Of a stretch of 64,000 bases of DNA, positions 22,901 to 33,797 are shown piece after piece (position 1 is the stretch's first letter; each line of letters begins with the position of its first letter). The stretch is from Oscheius onirici (Eukaryota > Nematoda > Chromadorea > Rhabditida > Rhabditidae). The notes beneath the pieces are model-generated. The model did not search any database. It was not told where the DNA came from and saw only the letters and a program-made list of their open reading frames with translations. The position numbers were made by a program, and so were the translations under genes. The stretch lies in assembly GCA_932521025.1 (NCBI GenBank), contig OW051469.1, positions 7,266,398 through 7,330,397 on the forward strand. The letters are read 5' to 3'.

Positions 22901-23524
22901 CCCCGTCTCCTGTTACAATCATAACTTCGACTGCCGCTATTCTGTCCATTAACGTCGGAGTCTTCGGAAGTCTCGTATACCTAAACATCGATCTGGATCC
23001 CATCTCAATGACCACACTTTTGATGGCTATTGGTTTTTCGGTCGACTTTGTAGCTCACATCACTTGGCACTACTACAAGGGAGATCACGACACACAGAGG
23101 GAACGAATCCGACACGCATTGGCTTCGATCGCTTGGCCAATGATTCAGGCTGGTTCATCGACGATGATCTCGATCATTGTCTTGGCTGCCGTTCATGCCT
23201 ACATGGTTCAAGTCTTTGTCAAGGTTGGTCAAATTACATTTAAAGATTGCCTTGGAAAGAAGCAGTATTTTCCCTCATTGTAGTTCAGCCAAACTGTCTA
23301 GTCTTTACCAAACTTTACACCTGTACTCTTTTCTAATAACTAACCATTTCCAGGTCGTCGTCCTGGTAATCTCTCTGGGAATGGCCCACGGCCTCCTCGT
23401 CCTACCTATCGTCTTCTCAGCACTTCCTTTCAAGAAACCATCATCAATCGGTCCAGTGCCGGAAAAATCTCCAGCTCCGATGGCCCTGGAGGACAAGAAA
23501 CCGACGACAAGAAGTCACGCGTAG
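19907..23524 (+). CDS. Patched-related (PTR) multi-pass membrane protein with sterol-sensing domain
   Basis: RND-superfamily transporter-like protein; nematodes have large PTR families acting in cuticle, epithelia and lipid handling. The start [18 protein letters not shown] leads into TM1 (split by a 41-nt intron at 20008), then a first ectodomain ([20 protein letters not shown]). A sterol-sensing-type block of TMs follows (20880-21590), including [19 protein letters not shown], the family GVDD motif. TM6/7 lie near 21780-21860. A second ectodomain (21870-22800) precedes the second TM block with [20 protein letters not shown] (GFSVDF, the counterpart motif). The end is at 23524. Total about 850-900 residues over at least ten exons. 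Introns at 21320-21540 and 22255-22607 are the only long ones. I cannot assign a PTR subfamily. Confidence 0.88.
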
Positions 23525-23636
23525 TCCAACCAGCGGGACCAGTGTTCATACAATTACGGGTATTCGACTGTGTGCTATATTTTGTGTGCTGCTCCGAAAT
23601 AGAACTCTTTTACTATAAATGTAAGAGGCAGTGAGA

Positions 23637-25636
23637 TCACCGGGGAAGATTATTCAAATTGGGAGTTGGACGCATGAGACTCGAGTCAGCGGAGCAATGC
23701 GTTCGGCAGTTTGGACACATCCAGCTTACAGAATGACATGATGAATATGTCTTACATCTTAAAATTCGTCTTACTGCCTTCAAAATAATAGCCCACTGTT
23801 TGCACTGATGCTGCTGCAAGCCCGGATTTTCCATGAGTTCCGTAAGGCGATCGAGCATGGCTCCTTTAGCACGCGTTGAAAGACAATTATCTGGAATTTT
23901 CTTTGGTTCAGATTAAAAAAAGACTTACAAGTGGATTGCTGAGTCATTTGAAGAAGATGTTCCGGTCTTTGTACCATGTTCAAACAGGCCGGGAGCATTT
24001 CGTGAAGGAAGCACCTGTCCAGGAGAGAGAGACGAACAAAGACGGATAGCTGAGTGTGGGTATTGAGCAGGATTGAGGCGCACTTTCGAAGAAGAGCCGG
24101 ACTTTCCATCTTGCAAGCAGCCATCAGGATCGGGCCGATGTTCTGCTCTGAAAGTTTAGTGCTTTTTAGGGAGAAGAAGTCTGTCTGATTCAGAATTCAG
24201 AAGAACTGACCGTTGATACGTAATTGAGGGGGATGAATGGCCATAAGAAACGCTTTCAGTTCTTCTGGACTACAAGGAGCGAAGAGTTCTTCCATTGTAG
24301 AGGACGAGCAGTAGACGCGATCCTAAAGGAAATTAATGAAAACAAGACAAACAACTTACTTGAAAGACGTTGCTCCAAGCTGCCACATAGTAAGGATTGA
24401 CATGGTAGGCACGACCTGTTTTTGCTCGAATAACGGCAAATTGTATGTCTGTGGGACGCTGGAAGTGCTCCATGTCAAGCGGTGGTTCAGGCAGCTCCTA
24501 AAATTCTATGGTGAAAGTTACTAGTCTAAAAGGTGCTTAATATTCAGCACCCATTTCAGATCGAAAGACAAATCTCCAGGTGCTCATTATCCCCTCCTCT
24601 CCTTCAAAATTATTCATCTCTCACCTCCGGTGGCGGAGATCCATGAAGCCTCTCAAGAAGCAGGACTTTGACTCTGTCACTGAGTGCGTAATACCTCGTT
24701 CCCGAGAGATCCATCTGAAATATAGAGACGTGAGACCCAATATCCCCTCTCTCTTTTCTGCGCTGGGGAAGCTATCAACTGACCTTGCTATTTGGGCGCA
24801 TCTCACGTAGCATGAGAATCAGCAGTCGGTTCAACTTGTATCTAAAAGTGGAACTTCTAACCGTTAGGGAGAGTGGTACCTGTCAGCGATCCAAACCTTT
24901 TCAAGGAAGGGCAGATTGTGGGTGATGAGGAAGCATTCACAGCGATGCAAAAGACCCTCCATCTGGAAGAGAATTGGTTCAATGATTAGAGAGACAGAAC
25001 TCACCTGGTAGTCGTAAGCCAGAGGGAGAAGAACATGTACTGACTGATCGTCAATCGATTTGTAAGTCGGATGAATACATTCCAACATCTCCAGTACGTG
25101 TTCATACTGAACATTTGCCAGTATCAGTTCTCTGTCTGGACATTCCACACACCAGGCTCTGAAATGCGTAGTTGAAATTGGATATTTTGGAAGTAAAACC
25201 TGAGGATGGGAGACCAGACACTGATATAGTGCTCGTCGACGTAGAGCCGCTTGTTCTCAACGAGAAGCGGCCTCGTTCTCTGACCATCCGGTCGAGCAAA
25301 GTCGATGGAGACCTCAATGGTGGAGGGCGCTTGGCCCTCCACCGGGCTCCGGGACCGGTCAACACCCAGCAACTGAAATATTTTGTTCGGGGAAAAAGAA
25401 GATCGACAAATCTTTCAGAAAAAGACAAAAAAAATCTTATTAAAGCAAATAAGGAGATATGGAAAGAGTTTACTGAATACCGTAAAGACAAGATCAAGTA
25501 GAGGAGAAAATAAAATCATTATCATACGACTTATTGTGAACCACCAGACCGGGCTGCCACTGATATTGTCTAGTAGTAGACAGACATCGTCCGTTTCTCT
25601 CTTGAAGGAATTTCGCAAAGATGGAATCTTCAACAT
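23637..25636 (-). CDS. Nematode-type protein with two BTB-like segments
   Basis: The first BTB-like segment (25372-24860) has ENKRLYVDEHYISVWSPILR, then YEHVLEMLECIHPTYKSID, CECFLITHNLPFLEKVWIAD and YKLNRLLILMLREM, the usual BTB order. A second unit (24500-23950) repeats the plan: YHVNPYYVAAWSNVFQD, EELKAFLMAIHPPQLRIN and CASILLNTHTQLSVFVRLSLLDRCFLHEM. The protein ends with a Cys-containing tail (SVSWMCPNCRTHC) at 23637. BTB domains dimerise and often recruit Cullin-3; no MATH or Kelch partner domain is visible. Exon joins from 24890 to 24640 are phase 0, so I treat this as one gene rather than two. The first exon (25486-25636, MLKIPSLRNSFKRE) is phase-consistent but less certain. Confidence 0.72.
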
Positions 25637-26579
25637 AAAGTAACGTTTTCTGACCGGTGCACTGGCGTATAAAGGCCAAACGACAGAGTTCAGTTATTAG
25701 TACAAGACAGAGTTTGAGTTATTGCCAGGTTTTTAGGAGATATTGTAAGAAGAAATGGAAGGGATAAAAACTGAAACTAACACATTGCTTCGAAAAAATT
25801 ACGACGAGCAGACTACATAATGAAGAGATAGTCAAGAGAGCGGGTTTTAGCTGGAAGAGTTTTGCAGAGCTTTTATAGAACCAGGTCTTGTTATTGCAAA
25901 TACGCAATAATTGCCGAAAGAGGCTGCCAAAATAGCTCAAAAGTGTCTGCTAAAAGTCAGCTTTTAGTCGTTTATAAAGCTTGGTACGGTTGCAAAGGCG
26001 CAAAGGCGTCTCCCAATTCATTCAAGAAGAAAAATGATATAAAATAGACTGTTTCCCAGAGGACAATGGTTGCAATAGACATCCATAGAGAGTCATCTGA
26101 AATGAGTGTGGGAAAACTGCTGACGTCTGGAGGGAAATTAATTGCACGGTATTAGGTTTTCATAGGACTCGTTTATCACCCTTTGCCAGAGCGAGAAAGA
26201 GAAAAAACGGAGATTGAATTGGGGAAGCCAGGAGGGCCCTCTCACTCCATTAGGAGTCTAGCTGCCTTGATGAGCTAAGTGTTGGAGTGCATGTGCTGGA
26301 GTTTCGCCTCGGTCGATACGGGGGCGGGTTGGAAGCGAGCCAAATCAATGCACAAACGACCACAACGAGTCTGGAGAGAGAGCCACAAATACGGAGCTTT
26401 TTTTCTTCTTTTCGAGAAGTTATGAGAGGAGGAAGGGATATAATTAGTGGAGTCTGGGACAATTGGTCGCTTCTCCCAAGAGAGGCCGAGGGAATATAGA
26501 CACGCCTGCAAAATAGATTCATTTTTCCCTCAACAAAAAACAAAAGGGGGTTTTTCTTCCTATCCTATTGGAACAGATC
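25637..26579. other. Intergenic region downstream of AlaRS and upstream of the BTB gene
   Basis: Both flanking genes are on the minus strand. There are no supported ORFs, only short shadows in several frames. A mixed-composition block at 26280-26480 contains purine-rich stretches. I see no RNA gene or element. Confidence 0.4.
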
Positions 26580-28664
26580 CTAGTCCAGTGATCCGGCTCG
26601 TTTCAATGTCGTTTCTTGTTCTGAAGATTGTGTCAAATCGCTCGTCTTTTGGGAAAGTTCCTGGAAAAAGTGAATTTACAGCATTACCATCAATTGGAGC
26701 CATACATTTTGGTAATTTGTGTGATTTGATAGTTTTCAGCATCGTGCTATCATTAAAAAAAACAAGAAAAACGTACTCTGGCCTTCTGTTTGAGTTCATT
26801 GAATTTATTCAGGTCGATTTCTTTGCCCTTCTCTCTGGCCAGCTCGGCGGTTATGTCGACTGGAAGACCGTTTGAAGTGTGAAGGTCCCAGACAAGGTGT
26901 CCTGACATAAAATGCATAAACAGGTAAAAAGGCCTGGATTACCTGGGAAAACAGTCGAATCGGCACCAAGTTTTTTGATCATTTTGTCAAATCGCGTCTT
27001 TCCTTTGTCGACAACTCGCCAAAAGTTTTGCTCTTCTTCTCTGACCACGGTCTGGATCGATTCTATTGATGTCATCAGTTCAGGGTAACCGGATTTCTGG
27101 AGAATTGTGTGAGGTTTACAAAACACATACCAAAGTATCTGCGACTATAGGAATCAGTTCCGGAAGTGCTCCACGATCAATTTTTAACGTATTAGCGCCT
27201 TGAAGGAAGCTCCGTCGCAGCATTTTTCGAACAATGAAGCCGGGGCCATCGGCTGCTGGAAAAGCTCCGTCTTGAATGGCTACGCTACAAGCTCGGATAT
27301 GATCGGAAATTAGACGAATGGCGGAATCGGCCGGAGACACAGATCCGGTGTATTGTCGGGTGCTCATCTGAAATAAAAAAAATCTTGAAAATGTGATTTT
27401 ACGTGTATTTCAGTTTTTTCATAGCTTATGTATCAGTTTTTGAAACGCGCGCGGCCTCACGTTTAGTGCAACGGTAAGGGTTCTGACTACGACACAAACG
27501 ATCCGAGTTCGACTCCCGCAACTGACAAAATACTTTGCCTTTTCACACAATGTTCTGCAACATATTTCTGCTAATAAGGAATGCAAAAACCAACTTTTGC
27601 AACTTTCCTAATGAGCGGAGAGAAAAGATCCGTGTCGTAATTCGAGTTGGCGTCCTGAAGAACCGAAACCAGCCGCTCGAATCCCATACCCGTGTCGATG
27701 TGACTTTTGGGAAGAGGCCGAATTTCTCCTGACGATTCTCTGCAATTTTTTCTTTAATTTTGATGAAAAAAGCAATCCTACTTGTTCTGATTCATAAACA
27801 CGACGTTCCAGAGCTCGATGACAGAATTGTCCTTGTTTACCAGATGAGCCGCGTCTGTCCTGTTTGGAACTCGGTCGTAATGGATTTCTGTGCAGCCACC
27901 ACACGGTCCGGTGGGTCCCATTTCCCAGAAATTCTCACTGTCGAAACAGATAATCTTGTGTGAAGGAAGTCTGAAACTTTTGGTTGAAAAGAACGAGATA
28001 AACGAACCCAATTTTTTCCCAAATCTGTTTACACTCCACATCAACTTGTCCCGTCTGTTTCCGGCCGAAATAGGTGACATAAAGGCGATCCGGGTTTATT
28101 TTCAGCACATGTACGAGGTAGGACCAGGCTAATCGGCAGGCTGTTTCCTAGTTTAGACTGTAAAAAAGCTCAGGAAAGTGACAAACCTTGTCATAAGCGT
28201 CATTGAAGGACCAATTGCCGAGCATTTCGAAGAATGTCTGGTGATGAAGATCTTTCCCGACGTCGTCCAGGTCGTTGTGCTTGCCGCCGGCTCGAATGCA
28301 CTTCTGATGACTGACGGCCTTGTTTAGTCCCTTCCATTTGGGGCTATCCTCTCCGAGAAATATAGATTTGAACTGAAAACCTTAGTTGAAAGACAAGAAA
28401 TGAAGTAAGTCGAGACTAACAAAAGTACGAAAGTGGCTCTTACCTGATTCATTCCAGCTGTTGTAAAGAGCAGACTTTCGTCGTCGGGAAGCACAGAGGA
28501 TGAGGGAACGCGTGTATGGCCATTTTGTATGAAATAATTGATGAACGAGTGTCTAACCTAAACTTTATGTCAATGAACATTCTATATAGTAGTTTTTCCT
28601 CGGCTGATGACATTCTTCGGCTTGATAAACGTGACCAGACGTCACGTACAGCCGGTAACTTCAT
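26580..28664 (-). CDS. aars-1: Alanyl-tRNA synthetase, minimal mitochondrial type (no editing or C-Ala domain)
   Basis: Class II synthetase charging tRNA-Ala. The catalytic core is complete: [20 protein letters not shown] and [20 protein letters not shown] (28550-28340), [20 protein letters not shown] then [10 protein letters not shown] (motif 2 region, 28300-28200), [18 protein letters not shown] (27930-27880), [27 protein letters not shown] (motif 3, 27690), then [17 protein letters not shown] and [12 protein letters not shown] (27310-27210). After a C-terminal helix segment the frame stops at 26580, roughly 430 residues, against about 950 for full-length AlaRS, so editing and C-Ala domains are absent. 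Family knowledge: nematode mitochondrial AlaRS is reduced in this way. The N-terminus is uncertain: ATG at 28664 after a TTTTCAG acceptor, or an unseen upstream exon. Confidence 0.85.
27452..27528 (+). tRNA. Degenerate tRNA-like sequence in an AlaRS intron (likely pseudogene)
   Basis: It has an A-box-like TAGTGCAACGG and a B-box-like GTTCGACTCC at tRNA spacing. The middle contains TCTGACTACGA, resembling the 5' half of a tRNA-Arg(ACG) anticodon arm. The 3' half of that arm does not pair, and the acceptor and T stems have mismatches, so it is probably a tRNA pseudogene or tRNA-derived repeat rather than a working gene. It lies antisense inside an AlaRS intron. Confidence 0.35.
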
Positions 28665-29079
28665 TTTTAGTCTGAAAAGTTTACATTTTATTAGGTTTTC
28701 TTGTAAGAATTGGCAAAACATTGAGCAAACGAGAAAAATCAATTTCAGACGTTTGAAAAGCCCGCGTCTCTTCATTCACAACAAGTTTAAATTTTGCCGC
28801 AAGTTCATTTCTCTAAATCGTCAGAAATAAAAGGAGTTTCATAAAAAGTAAGTTCAGGGCCAGCAGTATACAGCCTCCTGAAACGAAAAGACGTGCGTGA
28901 GCAATTCCTCGTGCGGCAGATCGACCTATTTTTCTCATGATATCTTGATTGTTTCCGTTTTTCTAATATTTTCCAAAGCGAAATCGATCATTTCATTCGA
29001 TTTTTCAGACTCGTTCATAATTGGTGTGTGGGGGCTCTCGAACAGACCGTGGACTCTCAGTTTTGAAACTACTCTTCGA
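28665..29079. other. Divergent intergenic region between AlaRS and the SUZ-domain gene
   Basis: About 415 nt between starts pointing away from each other; presumed promoters of both. It has a TTTTCAG acceptor just upstream of the AlaRS start (minus strand, about 28671-28677) and no coding signal. Confidence 0.4.
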
Positions 29080-30266
29080 TGAAAGCGGTCGTTGGTAAAC
29101 TGAAATCTCCCAATGTAAAAACAGACCTTTTCAGAAAAAGATTCCCAATGTGACGCAGAGAACCCATCCGTAGATGACTGGGAAACGTCGCAGAGTGAGT
29201 CAGCGATTAATAAACAGCTGGAGGAACGACTGAAAAAAGTACCATCCCTTTTAAACTTTTGAAATATTCGATTAGGTGAAAATACTCCAACGAGAAAAGG
29301 CCGACAAAGATGCTCGGATAGAAAAAGCAAAACAAGATGAGGCCATCAGCAAAGCTGCCAAGACTGAGAGTCAGGAAACATCCAGTTCTCTCGCTCCTTT
29401 TGTTCCGCCGGTCAAAATGCAAATCTTGAGACGACCCAAAAGTGGTGACCAACTAGCGGAAGCGGCTAGAGTCAAAAAAGAGCAAGAAAAGGAAAAACAG
29501 AAACCGAAAACTCTAGAGGTTTCCTATATTTATTTGATAAATCGCTCAATCGTTCAGGAGAAACAAGCCGCTTACGAAGAAGCGCGTAGTCGAATTCTTG
29601 GCTCGGATTATAAGCCAGATACGACGCCCACTCCTCAGGCCAACACTAGTCCAGCTGCTAGTCGGTGAGTTGAAATTCCAAGATAGCTTCATCAGAAATA
29701 CTTTAGAAATCGTTCTCCGGAGCAGATTCGCGTAAGACGTCCGTCTCCAGAGACCATGTTCGTGCCCTGTTACCAGCCTCCACCTCAACAGTACCAGATG
29801 CCGCCACAGAATTATCCACCTCAACAAGGAATGCCTTCAAAGAACTATGGACCTATGACTACTCAGGTTTGTTGTATTCTAAACTATCTATCATCTACTG
29901 ATTCTGAAAATACTAACCAGTCGATTTCAGCCGTACATGTATGTCGATACCTCTCGTCCTCCTCCTCTGATTCCTTCCATGGCAGGCCCGTCCAATTACC
30001 CATCTCAAATTCCGACATTTGCTACAGGACAGTATCTCGGTAACACTGGAGAAGTACAGTACATGCCTTCTCAAGTTCCCTATGGTCGACCCCCGATGGC
30101 TCTTTTCACTCCAGGAACTCTGGGTGCAGCTATGCAGGTAGTTTTTCTTGTTACCTTTTTGAAGTTTTGTATCCAGGTAGTTGAGTTGGGAGGACAGAGT
30201 CAAGCCCAGAGAAAGAATCGACACAACAAGAAGAAGAGCAAAGAAACTGCCGATGCAGTTCATTGA
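29080..30266 (+). CDS. SUZ-domain (SZRD1-like) putative RNA-binding protein, copy 1
   Basis: Six or so exons. The N-terminal acidic part has SVDDWETSQSESAINKQLEE, like the DDWE-type start of SZRD1-family proteins. The SUZ region follows: KMQILRRPKSGDQLAEAARV, then a short intron, then EKQAAYEEARSRILGSDYKP, whose YEEARSRILG is the SUZ core (29561-29620). The rest is Pro/Gln/Tyr-rich (PPPQQYQMPPQNYPPQQG) and ends in a basic SUZ-C-like tail (SQAQRKNRHNKKKSKE). SUZ domains bind RNA and occur in translational regulators. The start at 29080 is fixed by the phase 1 join of MKAVV to the exon at 29138. A diverged duplicate lies 3.5 kb downstream on the same strand. Confidence 0.82.
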
Positions 30267-30696
30267 ATCTCTATTTTGTAGTTGCTAGTCCCCCGCTTCT
30301 TTTTGTCCCCACTCCCGTTCTATCAATCAAACGATATTCCTTTCTTTTGCTCTTTTACACGGGTCCCTCTTTGAACCGAATCTGATTGATGTGATGGTTT
30401 TATCTGTATGTGTATTAGAGAAAGAGTGACCAATATATTATTGTTATCAAAAAAGTTACAATCATACAATTCCTTGGACTGATTTGATAGGGGCATATGA
30501 GCAAAGAGACAAACAAACTGAGACAAAGACAGATACGGAATAGAGTATTACAAACACTGGAAGTGATAAGCATAGACGGAACGAAAGGTAATAGACACTG
30601 AACACTCATGGCGACAATTATGACAGTCAAGATTCGAACAACTAGAAACCACTGTAAGAAAAGGATCAACAATACGCTATCGACCAAAATACGTAG

Positions 30697-31718
30697 TCAG
30701 GCTAGATAGGAAACATAACACAGTGAAGCCCGACTAGCGATTCTGACTGCTAGCTGGGAAAGATCACAGAATGTTCTGAACAGTATACAGTCGAGGCATA
30801 TTTTGTTCGACACAGCCTGACTTGTCCTCTCATCATCTCCAAAAGAATTCATCTTCTCCGAGAGAATGGAAACTGTATTAGAGCAAAACATAACGTTTCG
30901 ACCATGGTAGATCTACTGAGTCAGACAACGGAAAGGGGGAAAGGTATACAGATAGAAACATAGTAACAGTAAACACATCAAAGGTACACGAGATAATAGA
31001 TTGTGGGGACAAAATCCAGGGAGAATATTGAAGAAACAAAGAAGATTTCAAAGACATGAACATGAGGAGGCAGAGACATCATGTAAAAGGACAGAGAGGA
31101 GAGACACGTGAAATCGAGTGAAGCGGAATGTTTCTGAGACTAGAGACAGAGTGACAGGGAAACCAAAGAAGAACCAACTCGACAAATCTCCGTAGTAGGT
31201 CCCTTGTCCAACATATTCAAACTCGTTCTTGAATGGAATTAGTTCCTTTTCAAATCTCATCGGCTTCTTCTGGTAGGTTGTGGCTTCCATCAATCTCATT
31301 TTTTCATTTCGTTCCATGCTTCAGTATCCGACTTTCTCCTTGAGCATGAAAAAATGTACAGAAGTTCATGCTTCTCGGTAGATCTACCGGATAAGGAGGG
31401 ATCATGGAACAGAGACGGAAAAACGACGATAGAGTGACAACAAACGAAAATAAACAAAGGTACGGAGACACACCAACAGGTAGATATTACGGTAAAGAGA
31501 GAGCCAGTGAGGCGGAATAGCGACTGAGAGTAATAGACGGAGCAACAAGCCAAAAGTGATGTGTAGACAAGAGACAAGAGAAACAAACGATAGTAGATCC
31601 ACAGTAACGGAGATAGAGAGCAGGGAAAGAAAGGGTAACCTACCGGTTACGTCGGACTTGTCGTGGTAGATGTTTGTCTTTCTACGCTCAAATGTTCAGA
31701 GTTCTGTTCCAAAATCAT
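30697..31718 (-). CDS. Possible small three-exon gene of unknown function (weak)
   Basis: Three segments can be joined in phase on the minus strand: MILEQNSEHLSVERQTSTTT (from 31718), a segment from 31316 with RFEKELIPFKNEFEYVGQGT, and VSILSEKMNSFGDDERTSQA near 30860, stopping at 30697. The middle exon looks coding in composition. No family is recognised and splice sites are only moderate (the first donor would be GTAACC). Treat as a hypothesis. Confidence 0.3.
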
Positions 31719-31739
31719 CGATCTTTTGACTGGCCATGG

Positions 31740-32200
31740 TTTTTACGTCGGCCACAAACTGCCCAGGCACATTGTTCCATCAGCTTGATCGTCCAGCGTC
31801 TCTGAAAAAGAAGAGAGCAGAAGGAACTAGAACAGATAAGACAACAGTAAAGACAGTCAGAAATGAATTGAGCACTTCCAGACTTTCTTGATGCCAAAAG
31901 GATCCTCGAGTGCTGTACCAAACACCGCTGTGGACACAGGAGGATATCCTTTCGACAAAAGTCCGGGCCAGAACTATTCTCAACGGAAGTCGGGTTGCAA
32001 CCAAGTGGCGGATTCACCAGGTAGCAGGTACCATTGGCCGTCTCGAAACATCAGAACATAGACAAAGGACAAGTAAAAAAATAGCGAAGACTGGCCTGAT
32101 GGTTGGAGAAGTGGAGCCGACCTTCTTCGATGGTAGCACGAGCGGGAACTGACTAGACTCCAGTAGAAAACTACTTTGACTCGTCTCGACAAGTTTTTTT
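31740..32200 (-). other. Segment with competing open frames, coding status unresolved
   Basis: On the minus strand several overlapping frames stay open and look protein-like: one with NGTCYLVNPPLGCNPTSVEN, one with VSTAVFGTALEDPFGIKKVW, one with VADVKTMASQKIDDFGTEL near 31760-31700. On the plus strand 31910-32152 is also open. I could not make a consistent gene model. It may belong to the gene downstream on the minus strand or to a decayed repeat. Confidence 0.25.
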
Positions 32201-32391
32201 ATAAGTTGCTGATTGATTACTGTGTATGTACCACAGCGGGATTGTCAAGTCAACACTTATAGCTCCGCCAGCGATGCTCGTCTCTACAGTGATTCCACCA
32301 AGTCAAGAGTAAACTTTCGCTTTTGGATCAAATGTCCGTTCGAATAAACTTATTTTTGGACCGTTCTAAGATTTCGAATTCGGAGTATGTA

Positions 32392-32962
32392 TAGGTCACG
32401 CCAAAATGACCTTCAAAATTTGGTTCCGGCTTGGTCTCGAGGGGACTTGGCGCGCAAATTATTTTTGACGGTATTTCAAATTTTTGCCCTTTTTCTTGTC
32501 GAATTTTCGTTCCTTTTTCTTATTTTTAGGTCATTTTCTTGTTTCTTTCTTGTCTATCAAATGCAAATGATTTTGTGAAAAAAATCCGAAATAATCAAAA
32601 ATAGAAAAATGACGCTTTAGGAGTGTTGATGCGGTTGTATGCGTATATAGGCCTGGGAATAGTACTCCTACTTGTGATTTATCAATCCTGCGGATGAAAT
32701 AACTTGCTTTGACAAATTTAAACGGTAAAAATTGAAAACAGAACTATTTTCTACTATTTTTTTTCTTATAATCATAGAGGGCATTTGCACGATTGATAGG
32801 CAAGAAAGAAACAAGAAAAATGACCTAAAAACAAGAAAAAGGAACAAAAATTCGACTAGAAAAACGGCAAAAATTTGAAATACCGCCAAAAATAATTTGC
32901 GCGCCAAGTCCCCTCGAGACCAAGTCGGAACCAAATTTTGAAGATCATTTTGGAGAGACCTA
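32392..32962. mobile_element. Foldback element with ~185-bp terminal inverted repeats and TA duplication
   Basis: The sequence from 32392 (TAGGTCACGCCAAAATGA) to about 32575 recurs inverted from about 32765 to 32962, ending in GACCTA, with few differences; the shared block includes CTCGAGGGGACTTGGCGCGC. TA dinucleotides flank both ends (32390-32391 and 32963-32964), as for Tc1/mariner-type insertion. The spacer of about 190 bp has no ORF. It is a non-autonomous (MITE-type) element. Confidence 0.8.
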
Positions 32963-33390
32963 TAGGGGTTTTATCATCGGTTTTGGTCCCTTTTGCTCGA
33001 CGATCATTATTGGTAGATTCGCGTCTTCAATTTTCCCTTCTCGCACTACTAATTATGTGGTCTTCCAAATTAAGAAAAAAGTTTTCCGCGTTTATTTGAA
33101 AAAAAGGGCACTTGAAAAGACGCGGAATTCTTCAAATATTCTTGCAACGATTTACGTCAGTTGGCTGAGTATCAAATGCGCTCACTGCATGTAACGGCCG
33201 GCAGCTGGCCTAATTTCTTTCGCTACAATTTTTTCCTCGACATCGACGTTTTTACAGTCTCCGTTTCTTTGTTCTTCCTTTTCGAAGCTGCTTTCGATCG
33301 TTTGCGTCAGAAACTACTGTATTCCTAAACAAAAGACAAAAGCATTTACACATTTGCTTGATTGTTTGAGGTCCATTACAGTGTTCCTAG

Positions 33391-33565
33391 CAGGGATGTG
33401 CGAAAGTACCGTATACTCGAAAGTCGAAAGCCGCCATTGCCGCGCACCAACTTTTAATTATTGGCGTCGATACGCAGCTGATTTTCAAATTTTCTTGCGT
33501 ATCGACGTCTATGGTTAAGAGTTGGCGCGCTACTTTCGAGCATACGGTACTTTCGCACACCCCTG
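33391..33565. mobile_element. 175-bp hAT-like MITE
   Basis: Inverted ends: CAGGGATGTGCGAAAGTACC at 33391 against the inverse of the right end finishing CACACCCCTG at 33565; matching continues through ACTCGAAAG, the GCGC block and GTCGATACGCA. It is flanked by GTTCCTAG (33383-33390) and GTCCCTAG (33566-33573), an 8-bp duplication with one difference. A CAGGG-type terminus with an 8-bp duplication is typical of hAT elements. Confidence 0.8.
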
Positions 33566-33797
33566 GTCCCTAGGCATTTTTCTGGTCGGCGCTTCACGAA
33601 AAAAAAGTCGACTAGCACTGTTTCAATGTAGAAAATGGCCACAACTATATATGCACATACTACGCTTCTCATCGTAGACCTATGATTCAAAATTTTATCC
33701 ACCTTTTTTCAATTCCTAGCAATATACCCGGTTTTCTCTAGTACTTCCCTGCTACTACAACGTGTAATTCCCAGCATCAAGTTATTTTTTCAGCCCG

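Noticed and set aside
30415..30687. 90-codon hydrophobic minus-strand ORF resembling a membrane protein
   Set aside because: Lies in a stretch that is purine-rich on the plus strand, so its complement reads as Leu/Ser/Val-rich in any frame; no start context or splice support.
32387..32934. Pair of similar ORFs (RGDLARKLFL…) on opposite strands
   Set aside because: They are the two arms of the foldback element, hence the same sequence read twice.
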